DNA of 64,000 bases. Source: Nansenia antarctica (lineage: Eukaryota; Chordata; Actinopteri; Argentiniformes; Microstomatidae). Made by a program: the position numbers and the translations under genes. The notes beneath the pieces were generated by a model. That model saw only the letters and a program-made list of their open reading frames with translations, searched no databases and was not told the DNA's origin. The stretch lies in assembly GCA_963989245.1 (NCBI GenBank), contig OZ022348.1:35558931-35622930 (forward strand), given 5' to 3'. Of the stretch, positions 46,331-61,799 are shown piece by piece (position 1 is the stretch's first letter; each line of letters begins with the position of its first letter).

Positions 46331-47224
46331 GAGACTCTGAAAACGAAACGTTGATCACTTTTGAGCAAAAGGCTGCACACACGCAATTCAAGTTGCTCTG
46401 ATTGTCATTTAGAGTTACATTATAGGAGCATTCAACAACAAGTCAAAATGTGCTCGAGAAAGGCAGAAAACAACACTTTGATATAACTTGAGAACGAATG
46501 CAAAAAACAGTCCACTCTAAGAACAGGCCGCTTGGACACTTTCAGAATAGCTCTGTTAATGACTGAAAACAGCTCTCGAAGAGATTGTCAAAAGAGACTC
46601 CGAAAACGAAACGTTGATCACTTTTGAGCAAAAGGCTGCACACACGCAATTCAAGTTGCTCTGATTGTCATTTAGAGTTACATTATAGGATTATTCAACA
46701 ACAAGTCAAAATGTGCTCGTGAAAGGCAGAAAACAACACTTTGATAGTTTGATATAACTTGAGAACGAATGCAAAAAACAGTCCACTCTAAGAACAGGCC
46801 GCTTGGACACTTTCAGAACAGCTCTGTTAATGACTGAAAACAGCTCTCGAAGAGATTGTCAAAAGAGACTCTGAAAACGAAACGTTGATCACTTTTGAGC
46901 AAAAGGCTGCACACACGCAATTCAAGTTGCTCTGATTGTCATTTAGTTACATTATAGGAGCATTCAACAACAAGTCAAAATGTGCTCGAGAAAGGCAGAA
47001 AACAACACTTTGATATAACTTGAGAACGAATGCAAAAAACAGTCCACTCTCAGAACAGGCTGCTTGGACACTTTCAGAACAGCTCTGTTAATGACTGAAA
47101 TCAGCTCTTTAAGAGATTGTCAAAAGAGACTCTGAAAACGAAACATTGATAACTTTTGAGCAAAAGGCTGCACACACGTAATTCAACATACTCTGATTGT
47201 CATTTAGAGTTACATTATACGAGC

Positions 47225-50200
47225 ATTCAGCAACAAGTCAAAATGTGCTACAGAAAAGCAGAAAACAACACTGATAGAACTTGAGAACGAATGCAAAAAA
47301 CAGTCCACTCTCAGAACAGGCCGCTTGGACACTTTCAGAACAGCTCTGTTAATGACTGAAAACAGCTCTCGAAGAGATTGTCAAAAGAGACTCTGAAAAC
47401 CAAATGTTGATCACTTTTGAGCAAAAGGCTGCACACACGCAATTCAAGTTGCTCTGATTGTCATTTAGAGTTACATTATAGGAGCATTCAACAACAAGTC
47501 AAAATGTGCTTGAGAAAGGCAGAAAACAACACTTTGATATAACTTGAGAACGAATGCAAAAAACAGTCCACTCTCAGAACAGGCTGCTTGGACACTTTCA
47601 GAACAGCTCTGTTAATGACTGAAATCAGCTCTTTAAGAGATTGTCAAAAGAGACTCTGAAAACGAAACATTGATAACTTTTGAGCAAAATGCTGCACACA
47701 CGTAATTCAACATACTCTGATTGTCATTTAGAGTTACATTATAGGAGCATTCAACAACAAGTCAAAATGTGCTCCAGAAAGGCAGAAAACAACACTTTGA
47801 TAGTTTGATATAACTTGAGAACGAATGCAAAAAACAGTCCACTCTAAGAACAGGCCGCTTGGACACTTTCAGAACAGCTCTGTTAATGACTGAAAACAGC
47901 TCTCGAAGAGATTGTCAAAAGAGACTCCGAAAACGAAACGTTGATCACTTTTGAGCAAAAGGCTGCACACACGCAATTCAAGTTGCTCTGATTGTCATTT
48001 AGAGTTACATTATACGAGCATTCAGCAACAAGTCAAAATGTGCTACAGAAAAGCAGAAAACAACACTGATAGAACTTGAGAACGAATGCAAAAAACAGTC
48101 CACTCTCAGAACAGGCCGCTTGGACACTTTCAGAACAGCTCTGTTAATGACTGAAAACAGCTCTCGAAGAGATTGTCAAAAGAGACTCTGAAAACGAAAC
48201 GTTGATCACTTTTGAGCAAAAGGCTGCACACACGCAATTCAAGTTGCTCTGATTGTCATTTAGAGTTACATTATAGGAGCATTCAACAACAAGTCAAAAT
48301 GTGCTCGAGAAAGGCAGAAAACAACACTTTGATATAACTTGAGAACGAATGCAAAAAACAGTCCACTCTCAGAACAGGCTGCTTGGACACTTTCAGAACA
48401 GCTCTGTTAATGACTGAAATCAGCTCTTTAAGAGATTGTCAAAAGAGACTCTGAAAACGAAACATTGATAACTTTTGAGCAAAAGAATGCACACACGTAA
48501 TTCAACATACTCTGATTGTCATTTAGAGTTACATTATAGGAGCATTCAACAACAAGTCAAAATGTGCTCCAGAAAGGCAGAAAACAACACTTTGATAGTT
48601 TGATATAACTTGAGAACGAATGCAAAAAACAGTCCACTCTAAGAACAGGCCGCTTGGACACTTTCAGAATAGCTCTGTTAATGACTGAAAACAGCTCTCG
48701 AAGAGATTGTCAAAAGAGACTCCGAAAACGAAACGTTGATCACTTTTGAGCAAAAGGCTGCACACACGCAATTCAAGTTGCTCTGATTGTCATTTAGAGT
48801 TACATTATAGGAGCATTCAGCAACAAGTCAAAATGTGCTCCAGAAAAGCAGAAAACAACACTGATAGAACTTGAGAACGAATGCAAAAAACAGTCCACTC
48901 TCAGAACAGGCCGCTTGGACACTTTCAGAACAGCTCTGTTAATGACTGAAAACAGCTCTCGAAGAGATTGTCAAAAGAGACTCTGAAAACGAAACGTTGA
49001 TCACTTTTGAGCAAAAGGCTGCACACACGCAATTCAAGTTGCTCTGATTGTCATTTAGTTACATTATAGGAGCATTCAACAACAAGTCAAAATGTGCTCG
49101 AGAAAGGCAGAAAACAACACTTTGATATAACTTGAGAACGAATGCAAAAAACAGTCCACTCTCAGAACAGGCTGCTTGGACACTTTCAGAACAGCTCTGT
49201 TAATGACTGAAATCAGCTCTTTAAGAGATTGTCAAAAGAGACTCTGAAAACGAAACATTGATAACTTTTGAGCAAAAGGCTGCACACACGTAATTCAACA
49301 TACTCTGATTGTCATTTAGAGTTACATTATAGGAGCATTCAACAACAAGTCAAAATGTGCTCCAGAAAGGCAGAAAACAACACTTTGATAGTTTGATATA
49401 ACTTGAGAACGAATGCAAAAAACAGTCCACTCTAAGAACAGGCCGCTTGGACACTTTCAGAACAGCTCTGTTAATGACTGAAAACAGCTCTCGAAGAGAT
49501 TGTCAAAAGAGACTCCGAAAACGAAACGTTGATCACTTTTGAGCAAAAGGCTGCACACACGCAATTCAAGTTGCTCTGATTGTCATTTAGAGTTACATTA
49601 TAGGAGCATTCAGCAACAAGTCAAAATGTGCTCCAGAAAAGCAGAAAACAACACTGATAGAACTTGAGAACGAATGCAAAAAACAGTCCACTCTCAGAAC
49701 AGGCCGCTTGGACACTTTCAGAACAGCTCTGTTAATGACTGAAAACAGCTCTCGAAGAGATTGTCAAAAGAGACTCTGAAAACCAAACGTTGATCACTTT
49801 TGAGCAAAAGGCTGCACACACGCAATTCAAGTTGCTCTGATTGTCATTTAGAGTTACATTATAGGAGCATTCAACAACAAGTCAAAATGTGCTTGAGAAA
49901 GGCAGAAAACAACACTTTGATATAACTTGAGAACGAATGCAAAAAACAGTCCACTCTCAGAACAGGCTGCTTGGACACTTTCAGAACAGCTCTGTTAATG
50001 ACTGAAATCAGCTCTTTAAGAGATTGTCAAAAGAGACTCTGAAAACGAAACATTGATAACTTTTGAGCAAAAGAATGCACACACGTAATTCAACATACTC
50101 TGATTGTCATTTAGAGTTACATTATAGGAGCATTCAACAACAAGTCAAAATGTGCTCCAGAAAGGCAGAAAACAACACTTTGATAGTTTGATATAACTTG

Positions 50201-53200
50201 AGAACGAATGCAAAAAACAGTCCACTCTAAGAACAGGCCGCTTGGACACTTTCAGAATAGCTCTGTTAATGACTGAAAACAGCTCTCGAAGAGATTGTCA
50301 AAAGAGACTCCGAAAACGAAACGTTGATCACTTTTGAGCAAAAGGCTGCACACACGCAATTCAAGTTGCTCTGATTGTCATTTAGAGTTACATTATAGGA
50401 GCATTCAGCAACAAGTCAAAATGTGCTCCAGAAAAGCAGAAAACAACACTGATAGAACTTGAGAACGAATGCAAAAAACAGTCCACTCTCAGAACAGGCC
50501 GCTTGGACACTTTCAGAACAGCTCTGTTAATGACTGAAAACAGCTCTCGAAGAGATTGTCAAAAGAGACTCTGAAAACGAAACGTTGATCACTTTTGAGC
50601 AAAAGGCTGCACACACGCAATTCAAGTTGCTCTGATTGTCATTTAGTTACATTATAGGAGCATTCAACAACAAGTCAAAATGTGCTCGAGAAAGGCAGAA
50701 AACAACACTTTGATATAACTTGAGAACGAATGCAAAAAACAGTCCACTCTCAGAACAGGCTGCTTGGACACTTTCAGAACAGCTCTGTTAATGACTGAAA
50801 TCAGCTCTTTAAGAGATTGTCAAAAGAGACTCTGAAAACGAAACATTGATAACTTTTGAGCAAAAGGCTGCACACACGTAATTCAACATACTCTGATTGT
50901 CATTTAGAGTTACATTATAGGAGCATTCAACAACAAGTCAAAATGTGCTCCAGAAAGGCAGAAAACAACACTTTGATAGTTTGATATAACTTGAGAACGA
51001 ATGCAAAAAACAGTCCACTCTAAGAACAGGCCGCTTGGACACTTTCAGAACAGCTCTGTTAATGACTGAAAACAGCTCTCGAAGAGATTGTCAAAAGAGA
51101 CTCCGAAAACGAAACGTTGATCACTTTTGAGCAAAAGGCTGCACACACGCAATTCAAGTTGCTCTGATTGTCATTTAGAGTTACATTATAGGAGCATTCA
51201 GCAACAAGTCAAAATGTGCTCCAGAAAAGCAGAAAACAACACTGATAGAACTTGAGAACGAATGCAAAAAACAGTCCACTCTCAGAACAGGCCGCTTGGA
51301 CACTTTCAGAACAGCTCTGTTAATGACTGAAAACAGCTCTCGAAGAGATTGTCAAAAGAGACTCTGAAAACCAAACGTTGATCACTTTTGAGCAAAAGGC
51401 TGCACACACGCAATTCAAGTTGCTCTGATTGTCATTTAGAGTTACATTATAGGAGCATTCAACAACAAGTCAAAATGTGCTTGAGAAAGGCAGAAAACAA
51501 CACTTTGATATAACTTGAGAACGAATGCAAAAAACAGTCCACTCTCAGAACAGGCTGCTTGGACACTTTCAGAACAGCTCTGTTAATGACTGAAATCAGC
51601 TCTTTAAGAGATTGTCAAAAGAGACTCTGAAAACGAAACATTGATAACTTTTGAGCAAAATGCTGCACACACGTAATTCAACATACTCTGATTGTCATTT
51701 AGAGTTACATTATAGGAGCATTCAACAACAAGTCAAAATGTGCTCCAGAAAGGCAGAAAACAACACTTTGATAGTTTGATATAACTTGAGAACGAATGCA
51801 AAAAACAGTCCACTCTAAGAACAGGCCGCTTGGACACTTTCAGAACAGCTCTGTTAATGACTGAAAACAGCTCTCGAAGAGATTGTCAAAAGAGACTCCG
51901 AAAACGAAACGTTGATCACTTTTGAGCAAAAGGCTGCACACACGCAATTCAAGTTGCTCTGATTGTCATTTAGAGTTACATTATACGAGCATTCAGCAAC
52001 AAGTCAAAATGTGCTACAGAAAAGCAGAAAACAACACTGATAGAACTTGAGAACGAATGCAAAAAACAGTCCACTCTCAGAACAGGCCGCTTGGACACTT
52101 TCAGAACAGCTCTGTTAATGACTGAAAACAGCTCTCGAAGAGATTGTCAAAAGAGACTCTGAAAACGAAACGTTGATCACTTTTGAGCAAAAGGCTGCAC
52201 ACACGCAATTCAAGTTGCTCTGATTGTCATTTAGAGTTACATTATAGGAGCATTCAACAACAAGTCAAAATGTGCTCGAGAAAGGCAGAAAACAACACTT
52301 TGATATAACTTGAGAACGAATGCAAAAAACAGTCCACTCTCAGAACAGGCTGCTTGGACACTTTCAGAACAGCTCTGTTAATGACTGAAATCAGCTCTTT
52401 AAGAGATTGTCAAAAGAGACTCTGAAAACGAAACATTGATAACTTTTGAGCAAAAGGCTGCACACACGTAATTCAACATACTCTGATTGTCATTTAGAGT
52501 TACATTATAGGAGCATTCAACAACAAGTCAAAATGTGCTCGAGAATGGCAGAAAACAACACTTTGATATAACTTGAGAACGAATGCAAAAAACAGTCCAC
52601 TCTCAGAACAGGCTGCTTGGACACTTTCAGAACAGCTCTGTTAATGACTGAAATCAGCTCTTTAAGAGATTGTCAAAAGAGACTCTGAAAACGAAACATT
52701 GATAACTTTTGAGCAAAAGGCTGCACACACGTAATTCAACATACTCTGATTGTCATTTAGAGTTAAATTATAGGAGCATTCAACAACAAGTCAAAATGTG
52801 CTCCAAAAGGCAGAAAACAACACTTTGATAGTTTGATATAACTTGAGAACGAATGCAAAAAACAGTCCACTCTAAGAACAGGCCGCTTGGACACTTTCAG
52901 AACAGCTCTGTTAATGACTGAAAACAGCTCTCGAAGAGATTGTCAAAAGAGACTCCGAAAACGAAACGTTGATCACTTTTGAGCAAAAGGCTGCACACAC
53001 GCAATTCAAGTTGCTCTGATTGTCATTTAGAGTTACATTATAGGAGCATTCAGCAACAAGTCAAAATGTGCTCCAGAAAAGCAGAAAACAACACTGATAG
53101 AACTTGAGAACGAATGCAAAAAACAGTCCACTCTCAGAACAGGCCGCTTGGACACTTTCAGAACAGCTCTGTTAAAGACTGAAAACAGCTCTCGAAGAGA

Positions 53201-56200
53201 TTGTCAAAAGAGACTCTGAAAACGAAACGTTGATCACTTTTGAGCAAAAGGCTGCACACACGCAATTCAAGTTGCTCTGATTGTCATTTAGAGTTACATT
53301 ATAGGAGCATTCAACAACAAGTCAAAATGTGCTCGAGAAAGGCAGAAAACAACACTTTGATATAACTTGAGAACGAATGCAAAAAACAGTCCACTCTAAG
53401 AACAGGCCGCTTGGACACTTTCAGAACAGCTCTGTTAATGACTGAAAACAGCTCTCGAAGAGATTGTCAAAAGAGACTCTGAAAACGAAACGTTGATCAC
53501 TTTTGAGCAAAAGGCTGCACACACGCAATTCAAGTTGCTCTGATTGTCATTTAGTTACATTATAGGAGCATTCAACAACAAGTCAAAATGTGCTCGAGAA
53601 AGGCAGAAAACAACACTTTGATATAACTTGAGAACGAATGCAAAAAACAGTCCACTCTCAGAACAGGCTGCTTGGACACTTTCAGAACAGCTCTGTTAAT
53701 GACTGAAATCAGCTCTTTAAGAGATTGTCAAAAGAGACTCTGAAAACGAAACATTGATAACTTTTGAGCAAAAGGCTGCACACACGTAATTCAACATACT
53801 CTGATTGTCATTTAGAGTTACATTATACGAGCATTCAGCAACAAGTCAAAATGTGCTACAGAAAAGCAGAAAACAACACTGATAGAACTTGAGAACGAAT
53901 GCAAAAAACAGTCCACTCTCAGAACAGGCCGCTTGGACACTTTCAGAACAGCTCTGTTAATGACTGAAAACAGCTCTCGAAGAGATTGTCAAAAGAGACT
54001 CTGAAAACGAAACATTGATCACTTTTGAGCAAAAGGCTGCACACACGCAATTCAAGTTGCTCTGATTGTCATTTAGAGTTACATTATAGGAGCATTCAAC
54101 AACAAGTCAAAATGTGCTCGAGAAAGGCAGAAAACAACACTTTGATAGTTTGATATAACTTGAGAACGAATGCAAAAAACAGTCCACTCTAAGAACAGGC
54201 CGCTTGGACACTTTCAGAACAGCTCTGTTAATGACTGAAAACAGCTCTCGAAGAGATTGTCAAAAGAGACTCCGAAAACGAAACGTTGATCACTTTTGAG
54301 CAAAAGGCTGCACACACGCAATTCAAGTTGCTCTGATTGTCATTTAGAGTTACATTATAGGAGCATTCAGCAACAAGTCAAAATGTGCTCCAGAAAAGCA
54401 GAAAACAACACTGATAGAACTTGAGAACGAATGCAAAAAACAGTCCACTCTCAGAACAGGCCGCTTGGACACTTTCAGAACAGCTCTGTTAATGACTGAA
54501 AACAGCTCTCGAAGAGATTGTCAAAAGAGACTCTGAAAACCAAACGTTGATCACTTTTGAGCAAAAGGCTGCACACACGCAATTCAAGTTGCTCTGATTG
54601 TCATTTAGAGTTACATTATAGGAGCATTCAACAACAAGTCAAAATGTGCTTGAGAAAGGCAGAAAACAACACTTTGATATAACTTGAGAACGAATGCAAA
54701 AAACAGTCCACTCTCAGAACAGGCTGCTTGGACACTTTCAGAACAGCTCTGTTAATGACTGAAATCAGCTCTTTAAGAGATTGTCAAAAGAGACTCTGAA
54801 AACGAAACATTGATAACTTTTGAGCAAAATGCTGCACACACGTAATTCAACATACTCTGATTGTCATTTAGAGTTACATTATAGGAGCATTCAACAACAA
54901 GTCAAAATGTGCTCCAGAAAGGCAGAAAACAACACTTTGATAGTTTGATATAACTTGAGAACGAATGCAAAAAACAGTCCACTCTAAGAACAGGCCGCTT
55001 GGACACTTTCAGAACAGCTCTGTTAATGACTGAAAACAGCTCTCGAAGAGATTGTCAAAAGAGACTCCGAAAACGAAACGTTGATCACTTTTGAGCAAAA
55101 GGCTGCACACACGCAATTCAAGTTGCTCTGATTGTCATTTAGAGTTACATTATACGAGCATTCAGCAACAAGTCAAAATGTGCTACAGAAAAGCAGAAAA
55201 CAACACTGATAGAACTTGAGAACGAATGCAAAAAACAGTCCACTCTCAGAACAGGCCGCTTGGACACTTTCAGAACAGCTCTGTTAATGACTGAAAACAG
55301 CTCTCGAAGAGATTGTCAAAAGAGACTCTGAAAACGAAACGTTGATCACTTTTGAGCAAAAGGCTGCACACACGCAATTCAAGTTGCTCTGATTGTCATT
55401 TAGAGTTACATTATAGGAGCATTCAACAACAAGTCAAAATGTGCTCGAGAAAGGCAGAAAACAACACTTTGATATAACTTGAGAACGAATGCAAAAAACA
55501 GTCCACTCTCAGAACAGGCTGCTTGGACACTTTCAGAACAGCTCTGTTAATGACTGAAATCAGCTCTTTAAGAGATTGTCAAAAGAGACTCTGAAAACGA
55601 AACATTGATAACTTTTGAGCAAAAGAATGCACACACGTAATTCAACATACTCTGATTGTCATTTAGAGTTACATTATAGGAGCATTCAACAACAAGTCAA
55701 AATGTGCTCCAGAAAGGCAGAAAACAACACTTTGATAGTTTGATATAACTTGAGAACGAATGCAAAAAACAGTCCACTCTAAGAACAGGCCGCTTGGACA
55801 CTTTCAGAATAGCTCTGTTAATGACTGAAAACAGCTCTCGAAGAGATTGTCAAAAGAGACTCCGAAAACGAAACGTTGATCACTTTTGAGCAAAAGGCTG
55901 CACACACGCAATTCAAGTTGCTCTGATTGTCGTTTAGAGTTACATTATAGGAGCATTCAGCAACAAGTCAAAATGTGCTCCAGAAAAGCAGAAAACAACA
56001 CTGATAGAACTTGAGAACGAATGCAAAAAACAGTCCACTCTCAGAACAGGCCGCTTGGACACTTTCAGAACAGCTCTGTTAATGACTGAAAACAGCTCTC
56101 GAAGAGATTGTCAAAAGAGACTCTGAAAACGAAACGTTGATCACTTTTGAGCAAAAGGCTGCACACACGCAATTCAAGTTGCTCTGATTGTCATTTAGTT

Positions 56201-58940
56201 ACATTATAGGAGCATTCAACAACAAGTCAAAATGTGCTCGAGAAAGGCAGAAAACAACACTTTGATATAACTTGAGAACGAATGCAAAAAACAGTCCACT
56301 CTCAGAACAGGCTGCTTGGACACTTTCAGAACAGCTCTGTTAATGACTGAAATCAGCTCTTTAAGAGATTGTCAAAAGAGACTCTGAAAACGAAACATTG
56401 ATAACTTTTGAGCAAAAGGCTGCACACACGTAATTCAACATACTCTGATTGTCATTTAGAGTTACATTATAGGAGCATTCAACAACAAGTCAAAATGTGC
56501 TCCAGAAAGGCAGAAAACAACACTTTGATAGTTTGATATAACTTGAGAACGAATGCAAAAAACAGTCCACTCTAAGAACAGGCCGCTTGGACACTTTCAG
56601 AACAGCTCTGTTAATGACTGAAAACAGCTCTCGAAGAGATTGTCAAAAGAGACTCCGAAAACGAAACGTTGATCACTTTTGAGCAAAAGGCTGCACACAC
56701 GCAATTCAAGTTGCTCTGATTGTCATTTAGAGTTACATTATAGGAGCATTCAGCAACAAGTCAAAATGTGCTCCAGAAAAGCAGAAAACAACACTGATAG
56801 AACTTGAGAACGAATGCAAAAAACAGTCCACTCTCAGAACAGGCCGCTTGGACACTTTCAGAACAGCTCTGTTAATGACTGAAAACAGCTCTCGAAGAGA
56901 TTGTCAAAAGAGACTCTGAAAACCAAACGTTGATCACTTTTGAGCAAAAGGCTGCACACACGCAATTCAAGTTGCTCTGATTGTCATTTAGAGTTACATT
57001 ATAGGAGCATTCAACAACAAGTCAAAATGTGCTTGAGAAAGGCAGAAAACAACACTTTGATATAACTTGAGAACGAATGCAAAAAACAGTCCACTCTCAG
57101 AACAGGCTGCTTGGACACTTTCAGAACAGCTCTGTTAATGACTGAAATCAGCTCTTTAAGAGATTGTCAAAAGAGACTCTGAAAACGAAACATTGATAAC
57201 TTTTGAGCAAAATGCTGCACACACGTAATTCAACATACTCTGATTGTCATTTAGAGTTACATTATAGGAGCATTCAACAACAAGTCAAAATGTGCTCCAG
57301 AAAGGCAGAAAACAACACTTTGATAGTTTGATATAACTTGAGAACGAATGCAAAAAACAGTCCACTCTAAGAACAGGCCGCTTGGACACTTTCAGAACAG
57401 CTCTGTTAATGACTGAAAACAGCTCTCGAAGAGATTGTCAAAAGAGACTCCGAAAACGAAACGTTGATCACTTTTGAGCAAAAGGCTGCACACACGCAAT
57501 TCAAGTTGCTCTGATTGTCATTTAGAGTTACATTATACGAGCATTCAGCAACAAGTCAAAATGTGCTACAGAAAAGCAGAAAACAACACTGATAGAACTT
57601 GAGAACGAATGCAAAAAACAGTCCACTCTCAGAACAGGCCGCTTGGACACTTTCAGAACAGCTCTGTTAATGACTGAAAACAGCTCTCGAAGAGATTGTC
57701 AAAAGAGACTCCGAAAACGAAACGTTGATCACTTTTGAGCAAAAGGCTGCACACACGCAATTCAAGTTGCTCTGATTGTCATTTAGAGTTACATTATAGG
57801 AGCATTCAACAACAAGTCAAAATGTGCTCGAGAAAGGCAGAAAACAACACTTTGATATAACTTGAGAACGAATGCAAAAAACAGTCCACTCTCAGAACAG
57901 GCTGCTTGGACACTTTCAGAACAGCTCTGTTAATGACTGAAATCAGCTCTTTAAGAGATTGTCAAAAGAGACTCTGAAAACGAAACATTGATAACTTTTG
58001 AGCAAAAGGCTGCACACACGTAATTCAACATACTCTGATTGTCATTTAGAGTTACATTATAGGAGCATTCAACAACAAGTCAAAATGTGCTCGAGAATGG
58101 CAGAAAACAACACTTTGATATAACTTGAGAACGAATGCAAAAAACAGTCCACTCTCAGAACAGGCTGCTTGGACACTTTCAGAACAGCTCTGTTAATGAC
58201 TGAAATCAGCTCTTTAAGAGATTGTCAAAAGAGACTCTGAAAACGAAACATTGATAACTTTTGAGCAAAAGGCTGCACACACGTAATTCAACATACTCTG
58301 ATTGTCATTTAGAGTTAAATTATAGGAGCATTCAACAACAAGTCAAAATGTGCTCCAAAAGGCAGAAAACAACACTTTGATAGTTTGATATAACTTGAGA
58401 ACGAATGCAAAAAACAGTCCACTCTAAGAACAGGCCGCTTGGACACTTTCAGAACAGCTCTGTTAATGACTGAAAACAGCTCTCGAAGAGATTGTCAAAA
58501 GAGACTCCGAAAACGAAACGTTGATCACTTTTGAGCAAAAGGCTGCACACACGCAATTCAAGTTGCTCTGATTGTCATTTAGAGTTACATTATAGGAGCA
58601 TTCAGCAACAAGTCAAAATGTGCTCCAGAAAAGCAGAAAACAACACTGATAGAACTTGAGAACGAATGCAAAAAACAGTCCACTCTCAGAACAGGCCGCT
58701 TGGACACTTTCAGAACAGCTCTGTTAAAGACTGAAAACAGCTCTCGAAGAGATTGTCAAAAGAGACTCTGAAAACGAAACGTTGATCACTTTTGAGCAAA
58801 AGGCTGCACACACGCAATTCAAGTTGCTCTGATTGTCATTTAGAGTTACATTATAGGAGCATTCAACAACAAGTCAAAATGTGCTCGAGAAAGGCAGAAA
58901 ACAACACTTTGATATAACTTGAGAACGAATGCAAAAAACA
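47225..58940. repeat. Long-range duplicated blocks at 5,552- and 7,140-bp offsets
   Basis: Marks in about 49800-53390 recur 5,552 bp later: AGCAAAAGAATGC 50066/55618, TATACGAGC 51986/57538, GAGAATGGCAG 52541/58093, GTTAAAGACTG 53171/58723. Marks in about 47225-50060 recur 7,140 bp later: AAAACCAAA 47397/54537, TATACGAGC 48015/55155, AAAACCAAA 49779/56919. The two source blocks adjoin but map to overlapping targets, so at least two events are needed. Limits are approximate. Confidence 0.75.
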
Positions 58941-61640
58941 GTCCACTCTCAGAACAGGCCTCTTGGACAGCTCTGTTAATGACTGAAAACAGCTCTCGAA
59001 GAGATTGTCAAAAGAGACTCCGAAAACGAAACGTTGATAACTTTTGAGCAAATGGCTGCACACACGTAATTCAAGATACTCTGATTGTCATTAAGAGTTA
59101 CATTATAGGAGCATTCAGCAACAAGTCAAAATGTGCTCCAGAAAAGCAGAAAACAACACTGATAGAACTTGAGAACGAATGCAAAAAACAGTCCACTCTC
59201 AGAACAGGCCGCTTGGACACTTTCAGAACAGCTCTGTTAATGACTGAAAACAGCTCTCGAAGAGATTGTCAAAAGAGACTCTGAAAACCAAACGTTGATC
59301 ACTTTTGAGCAAAAGGCTGCACACACGCAATTCAAGTTGCTCTGATTGTCATTTAGAGTTACATTATAGGAGCATTCAACAACAAGTCAAAATGTGCTTG
59401 AGAAAGGCAGAAAACAACACTTTGATATAACTTGAGAACGAATGCAAAAAACAGTCCACTCTCAGAACAGGCTGCTTGGACACTTTCAGAACAGCTCTGT
59501 TAATGACTGAAATCAGCTCTTTAAGAGATTGTCAAAAGAGACTCTGAAAACGAAACATTGATAACTTTTGAGCAAAATGCTGCACACACGTAATTCAACA
59601 TACTCTGATTGTCATTTAGAGTTACATTATAGGAGCATTCAACAACAAGTCAAAATGTGCTCCAGAAAGGCAGAAAACAACACTTTGATAGTTTGATATA
59701 ACTTGAGAACGAATGCAAAAAACAGTCCACTCTAAGAACAGGCCGCTTGGACACTTTCAGAACAGCTCTGTTAATGACTGAAAACAGCTCTCGAAGAGAT
59801 TGTCAAAAGAGACTCCGAAAACGAAACGTTGATCACTTTTGAGCAAAAGGCTGCACACACGCAATTCAAGTTGCTCTGATTGTCATTTAGAGTTACATTA
59901 TACGAGCATTCAGCAACAAGTCAAAATGTGCTACAGAAAAGCAGAAAACAACACTGATAGAACTTGAGAACGAATGCAAAAAACAGTCCACTCTCAGAAC
60001 AGGCCGCTTGGACACTTTCAGAACAGCTCTGTTAATGACTGAAAACAGCTCTCGAAGAGATTGTCAAAAGAGACTCTGAAAACGAAACGTTGATCACTTT
60101 TGAGCAAAAGGCTGCACACACGCAATTCAAGTTGCTCTGATTGTCATTTAGAGTTACATTATAGGAGCATTCAACAACAAGTCAAAATGTGCTCGAGAAA
60201 GGCAGAAAACAACACTTTGATATAACTTGAGAACGAATGCAAAAAACAGTCCACTCTCAGAACAGGCTGCTTGGACACTTTCAGAACAGCTCTGTTAATG
60301 ACTGAAATCAGCTCTTTAAGAGATTGTCAAAAGAGACTCTGAAAACGAAACATTGATAACTTTTGAGCAAAAGGCTGCACACACGTAATTCAACATACTC
60401 TGATTGTCATTTAGAGTTACATTATAGGAGCATTCAACAACAAGTCAAAATGTGCTCGAGAATGGCAGAAAACAACACTTTGATATAACTTGAGAACGAA
60501 TGCAAAAAACAGTCCACTCTCAGAACAGGCTGCTTGGACACTTTCAGAACAGCTCTGTTAATGACTGAAATCAGCTCTTTAAGAGATTGTCAAAAGAGAC
60601 TCTGAAAACGAAACATTGATAACTTTTGAGCAAAAGGCTGCACACACGTAATTCAACATACTCTGATTGTCATTTAGAGTTAAATTATAGGAGCATTCAA
60701 CAACAAGTCAAAATGTGCTCCAAAAGGCAGAAAACAACACTTTGATAGTTTGATATAACTTGAGAACGAATGCAAAAAACAGTCCACTCTAAGAACAGGC
60801 CGCTTGGACACTTTCAGAACAGCTCTGTTAATGACTGAAAACAGCTCTCGAAGAGATTGTCAAAAGAGACTCCGAAAACGAAACGTTGATCACTTTTGAG
60901 CAAAAGGCTGCACACACGCAATTCAAGTTGCTCTGATTGTCATTTAGAGTTACATTATAGGAGCATTCAGCAACAAGTCAAAATGTGCTCCAGAAAAGCA
61001 GAAAACAACACTGATAGAACTTGAGAACGAATGCAAAAAACAGTCCACTCTCAGAACAGGCCGCTTGGACACTTTCAGAACAGCTCTGTTAAAGACTGAA
61101 AACAGCTCTCGAAGAGATTGTCAAAAGAGACTCTGAAAACGAAACGTTGATCACTTTTGAGCAAAAGGCTGCACACACGCAATTCAAGTTGCTCTGATTG
61201 TCATTTAGAGTTACATTATAGGAGCATTCAACAACAAGTCAAAATGTGCTCGAGAAAGGCAGAAAACAACACTTTGATATAACTTGAGAACGAATGCAAA
61301 AAACAGTCCACTCTCAGAACAGGCCTCTTGGACAGCTCTGTTAATGACTGAAAACAGCTCTCGAAGAGATTGTCAAAAGAGACTCCGAAAACGAAACGTT
61401 GATAACTTTTGAGCAAATGGCTGCACACACGTAATTCAAGATACTCTGATTGTCATTAAGAGTTACATTATAGGAGCATTCAGCAACAAGTCAAAATGTG
61501 CTCCAGAAAAGCAGAAAACAACACTGATAGAACTTGAGAACGAATGCAAAAAACAGTCCACTCTCAGAACAGGCCGCTTGGACACTTTCAGAACAGCTCT
61601 GTTAATGACTGAAAACAGCTCTCGAAGAGATTGTCAAAAG
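56910..61640. repeat. Tandem duplication of a 2,365-bp nine-monomer block
   Basis: Marks repeat at exactly 2,365 bp: AAAACCAAACG 56919/59284, TATACGAGC 57538/59903, GAGAATGGCAG 58093/60458, GTTAAAGACTG 58723/61088, and a distinctive 11-bp deletion that turns the usual GCTTGGACAC...CAGCTCTG into CTCTTGGACAGCTCTG near 58958 and 61323. The block equals nine monomers minus small deletions. One mismatch is visible near 57711/60076 (CCG versus CTG). Confidence 0.87.
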
Positions 61641-61799
61641 AGACTCTGAAAACGAGACGTTGATCACTTTTGAGCAATAGGCTGCACACGCGCCATTCAA
61701 GTTGCTCTGATTGTCATTTAGAGTTACATTATAGGAGCATTCAGCAACAAGTCAAAATGTGCTCCAGAAAAGCAGAAAACAACACTGATAGAACTTGAG

